Assembly: GCA_031276985.1 (NCBI GenBank)
Contig: JAISMA010000070.1
Location: 1 to 11,851 of the forward strand
Direction: 5' to 3'
Source of the DNA: Helicobacteraceae bacterium
GTDB taxonomy: Bacteria; Campylobacterota; Campylobacteria; Campylobacterales; SZUA-545
Length of the DNA stretch: 11,851 nt
The translations under genes and the position numbers were made by a program. The notes under the pieces were generated by a model, which saw only the letters and a program-made list of their open reading frames with translations, did no database searches and had not been told where the DNA came from. Of this stretch, positions 1-7,762 are shown piece by piece. The first letter of the stretch is position 1. The number at the start of each line of letters is the position of its first letter.

Positions 1-432
1 ATTCCAGTTAAAACGCAGGAAAAACTCGCGCAATTTTTAGCCGATCGCAAGGTGGATTTGGTGATAGGACATCACCCGCACGTTTTACAAACGGCGCGTT
101 GGATAGAGCGCGAAGACGGCGGCAAAACGCTTGTGTATTTTTCGCTTGGAAATTTTATTTCATCGCAAAATAAAAAGCCGCGAACGCTTGGCGGAATGGC
201 TAAAATTATTTTAACGTTGCGCGGAAATAAAATCGCTTATGAAAGCGCAGAACTTTTGGGATTGGTTGCGCATTACGAAAAAGGCTATAAAAATTTCAAG
301 GTCTATCCGCTAAACGACTACGACGACGATCTCGCAAAGCGCCACGCCCTAAGCGCAAAACCTGAAAAACTAGATCTAATTTATCTGCGAAAACTCTACG
401 ATTCAATCGTCCCCGAATCTTTCAGAAATTAA
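1..432 (+). CDS. CapA-family metallophosphatase, C-terminal part (5' end outside window)
   Basis: The open frame runs in from the left edge with no start, giving 143 residues to a TAA stop. The segment VDLVIGHHPHVLQ followed by a FSLGNFI stretch is the hallmark of the C-terminal half of the CapA/poly-gamma-glutamate synthesis metallophosphatase fold. The GHHPH histidines are metal-site residues in the calcineurin-like superfamily. CapA proteins act in exopolymer or capsule export or hydrolysis, often anchored at the cell envelope. Many bacteria carry stand-alone members of unknown substrate, and no capB or capC neighbour is visible here, so the true role is open. An internal GTG at 52 could be mistaken for the start, but the frame upstream is coding-like (KTQEKLAQFLADRK). 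The last 80 or so bases are duplicated just downstream. The family call is fairly sure; the substrate is not known. Confidence 0.82.
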   Translation: MPVKTQEKLAQFLADRKVDLVIGHHPHVLQTARWIEREDGGKTLVYFSLGNFISSQNKKPRTLGGMAKIILTLRGNKIAYESAELLGLVAHYEKGYKNFKVYPLNDYDDDLAKRHALSAKPEKLDLIYLRKLYDSIVPESFRN

Positions 433-529
433 ACTTCGCAAGCGCAAAATCGGATAAATTAGATCTAATTTATCCGCGAAAACTCTACGATCCGATCGCG
501 CCAAGATCTTTTAGAGATTAAACTTTGCG
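352..529 (+). repeat. 89-bp tandem direct duplication of the CapA-like gene's 3' end (352-440 and 441-529)
   Basis: Two adjacent 89-bp units align without gaps, with about 16 mismatches by hand count (roughly 82 percent identity). Unit 1 holds the last residues and stop of the CapA-like gene, ending RKLYDSIVPESFRN. Unit 2 lies after that stop and still translates, in a different frame, to RKLYDPIAPRSFRD followed by its own TAA. Unit length 89 is not a multiple of three, so unit 2 cannot be read as an extension of the gene; it is a non-coding copy left by a tandem duplication. Confidence 0.85.
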
Positions 530-551
530 TTGTTTATCCAACACACAACGC
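527..551. repeat. Perfect inverted repeat, 7-bp stem with 11-nt loop
   Basis: GCGTTGT at 527-533 is the exact reverse complement of ACAACGC at 545-551. It sits just after the duplicated end of the CapA-like gene and between convergent genes, which is the expected place for a terminator. Neither side has a clear run of T, so its use as a terminator is only possible. Confidence 0.35.
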
Positions 552-917
552 CATCCCCGCGAAGCCCTCGCCCGCGCGCCATTCCCGCAAAAACATAAAT
601 CTAGCAATTTAAGCTCGCCTTGATCGTCTTTTAATCTCCCGCCCATCCATCAAAAGCGTAAACCTAGCGCTAGCGGCAGTCGTATTGAATTACGCCGTCG
701 ATCGCGCATTTTGCCATTTCGCATCTCCTCCGGTCATATCCGCCTTTCCCGTCATCTTGCGCGAAGTCGCCCAATCGCAAATTCCCTTTCGTCATTCCCG
801 CGCAGGCGGATATCTATTCTCATTCGTAAGCGCTTTTAATTTCCTTTTCTTTGATATTCGCCTTCAAGGATATGGCGGGAAACGGCGCGGTATGAGACGA
901 GAAGGGAGGAGGCGGCA
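530..917. other. Gene-poor convergent intergenic stretch
   Basis: No convincing gene is visible. The only sizeable open frame (685-921 +) has an arginine-rich, composition-driven translation and crosses the dispersed repeats, so I do not call it a gene. The content is the hairpin and repeat units listed separately. A purine-rich GGGAGGAGG lies at about 904-912, just ahead of the small remnant that follows. I see no promoter I would defend. Confidence 0.55.
550..813. repeat. Cluster of degenerate dispersed intergenic repeats (GTCATTCCCGCG-type and GTCATCcTGcGCGAAGTCG-type)
   Basis: Four short units resemble two widespread bacterial intergenic repeat families: CCATCCCCGCGAAGC near 551-565, CCATTCCCGC near 579-588, GTCATCTTGCGCGAAGTCGC at 751-770 and GTCATTCCCGCGCAGGCGG at 791-809. 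The last two are 40 bp apart. The 9-mer ATATCCGCC at 736-744 is the reverse complement of GGCGGATAT at 805-813, so these two units lie inside a 9-bp inverted repeat. Such repeats produce spurious 'RHSRAGG' peptides when translated, as happens in the frame 685-921. Their identity as mobile or extragenic palindromic repeats is from general knowledge; the inverted repeat is directly visible. Confidence 0.5.
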
Positions 918-1049
918 ATGACGAAAGTTGATGATTGGCGTTTGTTAAATCAACGGCATTGCGTTAAACCAATGCAAGCGCTGGAGAGGGGGTTATGGCA
1001 AAGAAGAGCGAGGCGATTTAAGATTTGGCGTTTTGGCGGAAGGATTTGA
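918..1049 (+). pseudogene. Possible remnant of a small DDWRL-type protein gene
   Basis: An ATG at 918 follows GGGAGGAGG at a suitable distance, and the frame gives a 43-residue peptide beginning MTKVDDWRLLNQ. From memory, DDWRLxNQ opens a family of small (about 65-80 aa) Cys-containing bacterial proteins that continue with a YLKGVTL...KRW segment and a DHDHCEFC motif. Here the opening is intact, but the continuation (NGIALNQCKRWR) lies in the +1 frame, with a few codons apparently missing between. No Cys-rich part follows. The peptide runs antisense over the last 32 bases of the copper ATPase gene. I read it as a truncated, frameshifted remnant; it may also be chance. Only the motif and the ribosome-binding-like sequence are directly seen. 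Confidence 0.3.
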
Positions 1050-3486
1050 TTCTTAGCGAATTGCCCACGACCAAAAGCGAGCTAAAACTCATCGACAAAG
1101 CCGCGATCAGCGGAATAATATATCCCATGCACGCAAGCGGTATCAGGCACGCGTTATATACGATGCTTAAGGCTATATTTTGCTTGATGACGCGATAGGT
1201 TTTTTTGCTAAGTTTGATCGCGAAAGCCAGATCGCTTAAGCTGTCTTTAAGCAGCACCAGATCGCTTGCGCTTATTGATATGTCCGCGCCGCCGTGCATT
1301 GCGATCGCGACGTTGGCTTTTGCCAGCGCGATCGCGTCGTTTAGCCCGTCGCCGACCATTACGACGATACCTTTTTGGCGATAGCGATCAACCAGCGCGG
1401 CTTTATCCTGCGGCAGAAGCGAGCAATGCACTTCGCCGATTTCAAGCGCCGAAGCCACGCCAAAAGCGGCGCTTTGCGAATCGCCCGTTAAGATTGCGAT
1501 TTCAAGCCCCATTCGTTTAAGCGCCGCGATTGCGTCCGTTGCGTCCGCCTTTAGTTTGTCCGCAAGCAAAAATCTAGCTTGCACAACGCCGTTTTCGGCG
1601 AAATAAAAACGCGATCCCGCTTTAAGCGCCGCGTTGGAAAGCGCGTTGCAAGGCGCGTCAAACGCCGCGTCGATTTGCGCGTTGTTTTCGCGCATTAACG
1701 CCTCGTTGCCGCCAAGTAGAGCGCCCGCCGCCACGCCGCGTCCCGCGATTGTCTTCAGATCGCCAAAGCCGCCAAAAGCGCCCAAATCGCCTGAAGCGCC
1801 AATCGGCGCGGCGCGATCGAAACGCTCAAAACGTTCGCCGCCCAAACCGTCCAAATACTCCGCCACGCCTTTTGAGATCGGGTGAGAACTCGACCCTACC
1901 AGCGCCGCTAATTTGGCGGGGTCAAAATCCGCGCCGAAATCAGCTTGAACCACTTGCGGTTTGCCGATTGTGAGCGTTCCCGTTTTGTCAAGCAGCAAAA
2001 ACTTAGCCTTCGCCAGCGTCTCCAGAACGTTCGCGCTCCTAAAAAGAATGTTTCGTCTCGCGCCTTCAAGCGTCCCGATCACGCTCGCAATCGGCGTAGC
2101 CAAAGCCAACGCGCACGGGCAGGCGATGACGATCACGCTAATCGCGGCTCTCAAAGCGCGATCAAAATCCGAATCAAGCGCGAAAAACCACGCGCAAAAA
2201 GTCAGCGCCGCAATCGCCAAAATCGTCGACGAAAACCGCCGCGAAAGACGATTCGCCAGATTCGCTATCGACGGGCGGTTTTCCAGCGACTGTTCCAGCA
2301 AAGCATAGACGGCGCGGAACGTGGAATGTTCGTAATCTTTCTCGACGCGAAGCAACAAAACGCCGTCCGTGTTGATCGCGCCGCCTAACGCCTTGTCGCC
2401 TTTGGTTACGACTTTAGGCTCGCTTTCGCCCGTCAAACTCGCCGTATCCAGCGCCGCCGTTCCGCTCAAGACCTCGCAGTCAAAGACGATTCGCTCGCCC
2501 GCCGTCGATTCTATGATCTCGCCGATTGCGATTGCTTCGGGCGCGACGCGCTCTTTCGCGCCGTTCGTTACGCGGGTTACCTCCTGCGGCGCGGCGGCGA
2601 TAAGCGAATCAAGCGTATCGACCGCGCTTTTTTTGGCGCGCACCTCCAAAAACTTGCCAATCAGCACAAACGCGATAATCATCGTTACCGAATCAAAATA
2701 CGGCTCCGCGCCGATCTGCGCGGCGTAAATCGAATAGCCGTACGTAAGCGTTCCGCCCGTGGCGACAAGCAAATCCATAGTAACGAAGCCGTTTTTCAGC
2801 CCGTAGTAACCGCCGCGAAAAAACACCCAACCGCTAAAAAAAAGCGTCGGCGTGGCAAGGCAGAACTCAACGAAATAGATCACGCGAATTAGCGCCTCGT
2901 CCATACCGCTAAACAGCCCCAGATAACGCGCCACCGCCAGCCACATGATATTCATCGCGGCAAAGATCGCTACGATCAAGCGCGTGTAGTACTCCTTGCG
3001 CTCTTTGTTCGCGCCCTCTTCGGCTAGTTTCGGATCATACGGCGAGGCGTCGTAGCCAATCGATCGGATCGTCTCGACGATCTTGCTTAGTTTGATCTTG
3101 GCGGGATCGAAAACGATTTTGGCTTTGTTGGTGGTGAAGTTGATGTTAGCGTCGATCACGCCGTCCAAACGATTGATAACCTTTTCGTTCAGCCAGACGC
3201 ACGCGGCGCAGTGAATGCCTTCCAGCGCCAGCGCGGCTTCGCAAAGATTGTCTTTAACCGAAATAAAGCGTTTGGCGAAAATTTCCGAATCAAAACGCTC
3301 CAGATCGCGTCGGTTTTCTTTGGGGCGGTCGAGTTTTTGCTCGCCTTTTAACTCGTAAAATCCGCCCAGATTCAGATCGCGCAGCAGAAAAAAAACGCCT
3401 TGACAGCCCTTGCAGCAGAAGTTATGCCCGCCCTCGCTAATCTCCGCGCCGCTTGCGATTTCAAGCCCGCAGTGATCGCACCTCAT
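1018..3486 (-). CDS. ccoI: CcoI/FixI-type Cu+ transporting P1B-ATPase
   Basis: This 822-aa integral membrane ATPase exports Cu+ across the inner membrane; CcoI/FixI members feed copper to assembling cbb3 oxidase. Domains in order: an N-terminal Cys cluster (CDHC 3-6, CCKGC 24-28) typical of the CcoI/FixI branch; a heavy-metal-associated domain with IHCAAC (Cys93, Cys96); membrane helices from about 167; the actuator TGES at 352-355; the metal-transport motif CPC at 456-458; the phosphorylation site DKTGT with Asp500; the HP dipeptide 535-536; GDGLND at 712-717; and YN (777-778) with MSFSS (799-803) in the last two helices, as in Cu+ pumps. Length is normal for the family. The start at 3486 forms an ATGA overlap with the addA stop. 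Longer frames upstream lie inside addA and have junk composition. A Gly/Ala-rich stretch (about 561-577) in the nucleotide-binding region looks like a small insertion. Position last in the operon whose upstream part is cco supports the oxidase role. Confidence 0.93.
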   Translation of the reverse strand: MRCDHCGLEIASGAEISEGGHNFCCKGCQGVFFLLRDLNLGGFYELKGEQKLDRPKENRRDLERFDSEIFAKRFISVKDNLCEAALALEGIHCAACVWLNEKVINRLDGVIDANINFTTNKAKIVFDPAKIKLSKIVETIRSIGYDASPYDPKLAEEGANKERKEYYTRLIVAIFAAMNIMWLAVARYLGLFSGMDEALIRVIYFVEFCLATPTLFFSGWVFFRGGYYGLKNGFVTMDLLVATGGTLTYGYSIYAAQIGAEPYFDSVTMIIAFVLIGKFLEVRAKKSAVDTLDSLIAAAPQEVTRVTNGAKERVAPEAIAIGEIIESTAGERIVFDCEVLSGTAALDTASLTGESEPKVVTKGDKALGGAINTDGVLLLRVEKDYEHSTFRAVYALLEQSLENRPSIANLANRLSRRFSSTILAIAALTFCAWFFALDSDFDRALRAAISVIVIACPCALALATPIASVIGTLEGARRNILFRSANVLETLAKAKFLLLDKTGTLTIGKPQVVQADFGADFDPAKLAALVGSSSHPISKGVAEYLDGLGGERFERFDRAAPIGASGDLGAFGGFGDLKTIAGRGVAAGALLGGNEALMRENNAQIDAAFDAPCNALSNAALKAGSRFYFAENGVVQARFLLADKLKADATDAIAALKRMGLEIAILTGDSQSAAFGVASALEIGEVHCSLLPQDKAALVDRYRQKGIVVMVGDGLNDAIALAKANVAIAMHGGADISISASDLVLLKDSLSDLAFAIKLSKKTYRVIKQNIALSIVYNACLIPLACMGYIIPLIAALSMSFSSLLVVGNSLRIKSFRQNAKS

Positions 3487-6400
3487 TTCGCCTCGCCTTG
3501 ATCCGCGCTTTGATCCGCCTTCGGCGCGATAGCCTCCAAACGGGTTTGCGCGCCGATATAGGCGACGTAGCCCGCGCCGTTTCGCCCCGTCGTCGCTTTG
3601 AGCGCGTCGAGATATTTTCGCACCTGATCGCCGTGCGACTCGTTTGGCTTGCCGCTTTTGTAATCGATCACGATCCAGCCGTCGCTCGCGTCGATTAGCA
3701 AATCTATCCGCATAACCTCGCCGTTTAGCGTCAGCGACGCCTCTTTGTAACGTTTCCCGCGCTTTATCAGTTCGCAAAAAGCCGCGCAGGTTAGCAAGGA
3801 ATCGACGCGCTTTCGCACCTCGTCGATCGGCGCGTTCAAGCCGTAGCGGTTTCGCGCTCCCTCGATCGCGGCGGTTATGTCGGGCGCGTCGAAATCGCCC
3901 ATCGTCTCCAGCGCGTAATGTAGCGCCAAGCCAAAATCGCGCGATTTGCTATCGCCGTAAGATTCCTCTTGTTTTTTGATGAAGCCGCTTTGTGCTCCTA
4001 GTTTTCTAGGCGTTGGCGGCGGCGTTTTCGGCGCGATCAAGGGCGGCGCGATCGGCTGCGGCGGGCGTAACGCGCCAGCGCTTTCGTCGCTTAGATTTAG
4101 CGGATCAAATATGGAGTTTTCGGGATTTTTGACGATAAACAGCGAATCGCGCGCGCGCGTTAGCGCCACATATAACTCGTTTAATCGGTTGCGATCCGCC
4201 GCTTCCTGTTGGCGCGTTAGCGTTTCGGCGTAGGCTTCGTCGGCGCATTCGCGGCGTTTTTGCCGCCAGCGCACGGGCAAAGCCTCCGCGCCGATCTCGT
4301 CGAATATCAGTTTTTCCCTGCCGCGACTTGGCGCGCTCAATCTATCGACTACGATCGTATGGGCAAATTCCAAACCTTTTGCCTTATGCACCGTCAGCGC
4401 CCTTAATCCGCTTTGGGCGATCGGCGGCGCGTTCAAATCAAGCGCTTCAAAGTCGCAAAAAATCTCCTCAAGCCAATTTAGCGTCGCCGTCCATTCCAGA
4501 AACTTCAGCGTATTTAGATCGCTTAAACGCAGGCGATCGGCAATCGCGGCGCAAACGCCAAGCGGCGTGTCGTTCAGATCGACGTTTTGCAAAGCGGTTT
4601 TCAAATCGCCCTCGTCCAAAAGCGCCGCAAGGTTGGCGTAATAGAGCGGATTTTTGCCAAAATAAAGATATTTCAGCGCCTCGACAATCGCCCTCGCCTC
4701 GCGGCGGCGGTTTAGCTTCTGCGTCGTTTCCGTAATCACGCTTAGATCGCTAAAGCGATCGCGCAAACTCTCGGCGATCATTTTGCCGTCGTCGTTTTTC
4801 CAGACCAAAACGGCGATCGATTCGCCCGTCGCGCCGCTTGAAAGCAGTTCTTCCACGATTTGCAGCGTCGCTTCTATCGGATCTTCGGCGCTAATCGTCC
4901 TAACCAGCCCCGTTTCCTTTCTAAGCGGCTTTTGCGGCGTGAAGTTGGCAAAAAGCGGCGCGAAAACGCGATTGGTAAAATCCACAATCGCAAAGCCGCT
5001 TCGATAGTTGTTCTCAAGCGTTTGGCGCTCGATATTGGCGTAGCGCGAGGCGACGAAATCAAACAGATACGGCGCGCCGCCGCGAAAGCGATAGATCGAC
5101 TGCTTTTGATCGCCGACGTAAAAAAACGATTTAAGCCGCGCCGTTCCGCTTCCCGCCGCAAACTCCTCGATGATTGGGCGCAAAATCTCAAACTGAATCG
5201 GCGACGTGTCCTGAAACTCGTCGATGAGCAGATGTTCTATTCGCGCATCAAGCCTGAAGTAGAAAAAATCCTTATCCACGCCGCTTGAAAGCAGTTCGCG
5301 CGTGAAATGCGTTACGTCGTCAAAATCCAGCAGGCGTTTGCGCTTTTTCAGCGCGGCGAGGCTTTGCGCGAAATAATCGCACAGCGCGGCGAGGCGGGCG
5401 AGCGCGTTTTGCTCTTTTAGGTCAAAGTAGCGTTTTAGCTCCGCTTTGAACGCGAAAAACGCCTCGTCCATTTGCGGCGTGCAAACTTTCTTGAAATATC
5501 GGTATTCGCTAAGACTTGATTTGGCAAGCCACGATCCGCCGCGCTCCAAAACCTCCGCGAGATTTTCGGCTTCCAGCGCTTTCGCGCCGCTTTGACTTAT
5601 CTCGCCGCTACGAAGCGCCAAATCCTTTAAGCGCTTAAACGCCTCAAACGCCGCCGTTTTTGCCGCCGCGATCGCGCTTAGATCGATTGGCGCGGCTTCA
5701 AGTTTGCGCGTTTGCGTGTAGAGCTTTTGAAAAACGCCGAAGCCGTTTTGCGCGTTTTGATCGGTTTCCAGCAAAAATTGCGCGAAATCGTCGATTGCGC
5801 CGCGCGCGCGCAAAAACGCCAAAAACGCCGCGATCGCGTCGTCGAGGTCGATTGCGCCGACTTCAAAAAGCGGCGAAAGCCCGATGTAGAGCGAAAACTG
5901 CCGCAAAATCCGATTGAAAAACGCATCCAGCGTCATAATTTTCGTTTCGGAGCGCAAAAACGATTCGTAGATTTCGGCGATCTGATCGCGGCGCGGAATG
6001 TAACCAAGCTGATTTGCGATTGCCTCAAGCCTATCGTCTTTCGCGCCGCTCGCCAGATTTTCAAGCAGTTTGGTTATGCGGCTTCGCATTTCGTTCGCCG
6101 CTTTGTTGGTAAATGTCAGGCACAAAATCCGCTCGGGCGGCGCGGGCGAAAGCAGCAACGCGGCGTAACGAAGACTAAGCTGATAGGTTTTGCCGCTGCC
6201 CGCGCTCGCCTCGCACGCCAAATAAGGACGAAAACCGCTCATTGCGCCCTTTCGCAGAGCATTGCGTATTCGCAATACGCGCAGGGTTTGCGGCTTTGGG
6301 AGAGATCGAAAGATTGTTCGGGCGATTTGAACTCGTCGATACAAGCGGCGAAACGCTCTTCGTATTTCGCAAAATCCATGTAGGCGATTTTGCCCTCTTT

Positions 6401-7762
6401 TAGCGAATAATAGCCCGCTTGAACGCCGCTTGCTTCGTAGCCTTGCGCGATTGCGAGATGGCGGTATATCATCAGTTGAAAATCGATCTGATCGTCGCTA
6501 TGCGCGGCAAAAACGGGAAGATCGCCGCTTTTGTAATCGAGTATCAGGGCGCGATCCGCGTTTGTGTCGATGCGATCGATTCGCCCCTTTAGCGTTAAGC
6601 CGCAAAAAGACGCGCTTGCTTCCAGCTCCGTCGCCGCTAGTCGCCAGCCTTCCGCGAAACGGCGCTTTTCGTTTTGGCAAAACGGCTCAAGACGTTTAAT
6701 CCACATACGCGCTTCAAAGTTAAGCCGTTCGTCTGATTTGGTTTTGTCCATAAGTTTCGCGGCGATCGCTTCTTGCCAATCGTCGATTGCGATTTGCTCT
6801 TTTGCGACTTGCGCCAAAACGTCGTGCAAAGCCGCGCCCGCCTCTTTTGGATACGAGGGTTTTTCAAGCGATTCGTCCTCTTTTAGCCGCTCGACGTATC
6901 GGTAGTAAAAACTGCGTTTGCAGGTTAGGTAGCGCGTGAGTTTGGCGGCGCTTAATTCGCTTTGGGCAAACGACGAGGTTTGGATCGCGTTAGGCGTTCG
7001 CTTCGCGCCGCTTGCGTTTGCGGCGCGGTCGATTGGATAGGCTCGCGGATCTTGTTTTATGCCAAGCTCTTTGATAAATCGGCTCGGCTCGGATTTGTCG
7101 TTTTGGACGCACAAGATCGTTACGCGCCGCGCTTTGGCAAACAAGCGCCAATAGAGCGACCGTTCGTTATCGGCGCGATCGGCGTAGGTCGGCAGTTTTG
7201 CTCTGGCTCTGACGACGGCGTTGAGAAAGAGGTCTTTTTGGCTTCTGTGCGGAACTATGTCGTCGTTGAAATCGGCGGCGATAACCGCTTCAAAACTCGC
7301 GGCGCGGGTTTCCAACGCGCCTAAAACGGTGATTTTGCCGCCGCGATTATCGTCGATTGACTTTGAGCGAAGCGTTTGGGCAAACAGCCGCAAACGCTCT
7401 TTGGGCGTTAAAGCGCGCGCGGCGAATATGGGCGCAAGCTCGTCAAGGGCTTGCTTCGCTACGTTTTTTTCCTCGTCGCTTTGGGCTAACGTCGCTAGAT
7501 CGTTTAGATCGCCGTAATTTGGGTCGATTTTGGCGCGTTCGATATAGGCTTTCGCCGCTTTGCTCTCGTCGTAATCAAGCAGCGCCTCGATTACGCGGTA
7601 AAAACGGCTTTGGCTAAAGGGCGTTCCCATAGCGAAGTTAAACAACCCGTATTTATCGAGTCGGCTTAACATTGGCGCGAAGTCTTCGTCGGGCAGGACG
7701 ACGACAATGTTTTCGGGCGCGATTTGCAAGTCGAGATAGTAAAAAACTTCGTTTGCGATCGC
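1301..7762. repeat. Recurrent palindrome GCGATCGC (HIP1 sequence), seven copies
   Basis: Exact copies lie at 1301-1308, 1328-1335, 4755-4762, 5668-5675, 5830-5837, 6762-6769 and 7755-7762, all inside ccoI, addA and addB. The shorter core CGATCG appears many more times. For an 8-mer in about 12 kb, well under one copy would be expected with even base use. The count is by eye and may miss some. Confidence 0.75.
3483..6242 (-). CDS. addA: AddA helicase-nuclease subunit (RecB-like UvrD/Rep superfamily)
   Basis: AddA is the ATP-driven 3'-5' helicase and one of two nucleases of the AddAB complex, which resects double-strand DNA ends for RecA-mediated recombination in the cytoplasm. The 919-aa protein shows all superfamily 1A motifs in order: Walker A EASAGSGKT (11-19), Ia CLTFTNKAANEM (41-52), II LLIDEFQDTS (338-347), III VGDQKQSIYRFRGG (376-389), IV NNYRS (411-415), V TVHKAKGLEF (617-626) and VI YVALTRARD (691-699). 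A proline-rich linker (about 727-746) leads to a RecB-type nuclease with His775, Asp847, Asp860 and Lys862; the D-13-D-2-K spacing is the classical one. The start at 6242 has AAGGG five bases upstream and overlaps the addB stop as ATGA. An upstream in-frame extension to 6344 lies inside addB and is rejected. Its own stop overlaps the ccoI start. Confidence 0.93.
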   Translation of the reverse strand: MSGFRPYLACEASAGSGKTYQLSLRYAALLLSPAPPERILCLTFTNKAANEMRSRITKLLENLASGAKDDRLEAIANQLGYIPRRDQIAEIYESFLRSETKIMTLDAFFNRILRQFSLYIGLSPLFEVGAIDLDDAIAAFLAFLRARGAIDDFAQFLLETDQNAQNGFGVFQKLYTQTRKLEAAPIDLSAIAAAKTAAFEAFKRLKDLALRSGEISQSGAKALEAENLAEVLERGGSWLAKSSLSEYRYFKKVCTPQMDEAFFAFKAELKRYFDLKEQNALARLAALCDYFAQSLAALKKRKRLLDFDDVTHFTRELLSSGVDKDFFYFRLDARIEHLLIDEFQDTSPIQFEILRPIIEEFAAGSGTARLKSFFYVGDQKQSIYRFRGGAPYLFDFVASRYANIERQTLENNYRSGFAIVDFTNRVFAPLFANFTPQKPLRKETGLVRTISAEDPIEATLQIVEELLSSGATGESIAVLVWKNDDGKMIAESLRDRFSDLSVITETTQKLNRRREARAIVEALKYLYFGKNPLYYANLAALLDEGDLKTALQNVDLNDTPLGVCAAIADRLRLSDLNTLKFLEWTATLNWLEEIFCDFEALDLNAPPIAQSGLRALTVHKAKGLEFAHTIVVDRLSAPSRGREKLIFDEIGAEALPVRWRQKRRECADEAYAETLTRQQEAADRNRLNELYVALTRARDSLFIVKNPENSIFDPLNLSDESAGALRPPQPIAPPLIAPKTPPPTPRKLGAQSGFIKKQEESYGDSKSRDFGLALHYALETMGDFDAPDITAAIEGARNRYGLNAPIDEVRKRVDSLLTCAAFCELIKRGKRYKEASLTLNGEVMRIDLLIDASDGWIVIDYKSGKPNESHGDQVRKYLDALKATTGRNGAGYVAYIGAQTRLEAIAPKADQSADQGEAK

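Noticed and set aside
685..921. 78-codon + strand frame in the intergenic region
   Set aside because: Its translation includes the FRHSRAGG string produced by the dispersed repeat, the end is a run of Arg and Gly, and no family is recognisable.
956..975. GCATTG/CAATGC inverted repeat (8-nt loop) downstream of ccoI
   Set aside because: The stem is only six pairs and no T run follows on either strand, so I do not call it a terminator.
3487..3777. N-terminal extension of the copper ATPase frame
   Set aside because: It lies wholly inside addA, is extremely Arg-rich, and the proper start at 3486 has the family's Cys-rich beginning and an ATGA overlap.
6243..6344. N-terminal extension of addA
   Set aside because: It overlaps the conserved Fe-S end of addB and precedes a normal AddA start just ahead of Walker A with a good ribosome binding site.
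5712..6383. 223-codon + strand frame opposite addA/addB
   Set aside because: It is a mirror of two well-supported genes, is Arg-rich and has no domain; long antisense frames are common here because of the codon use.
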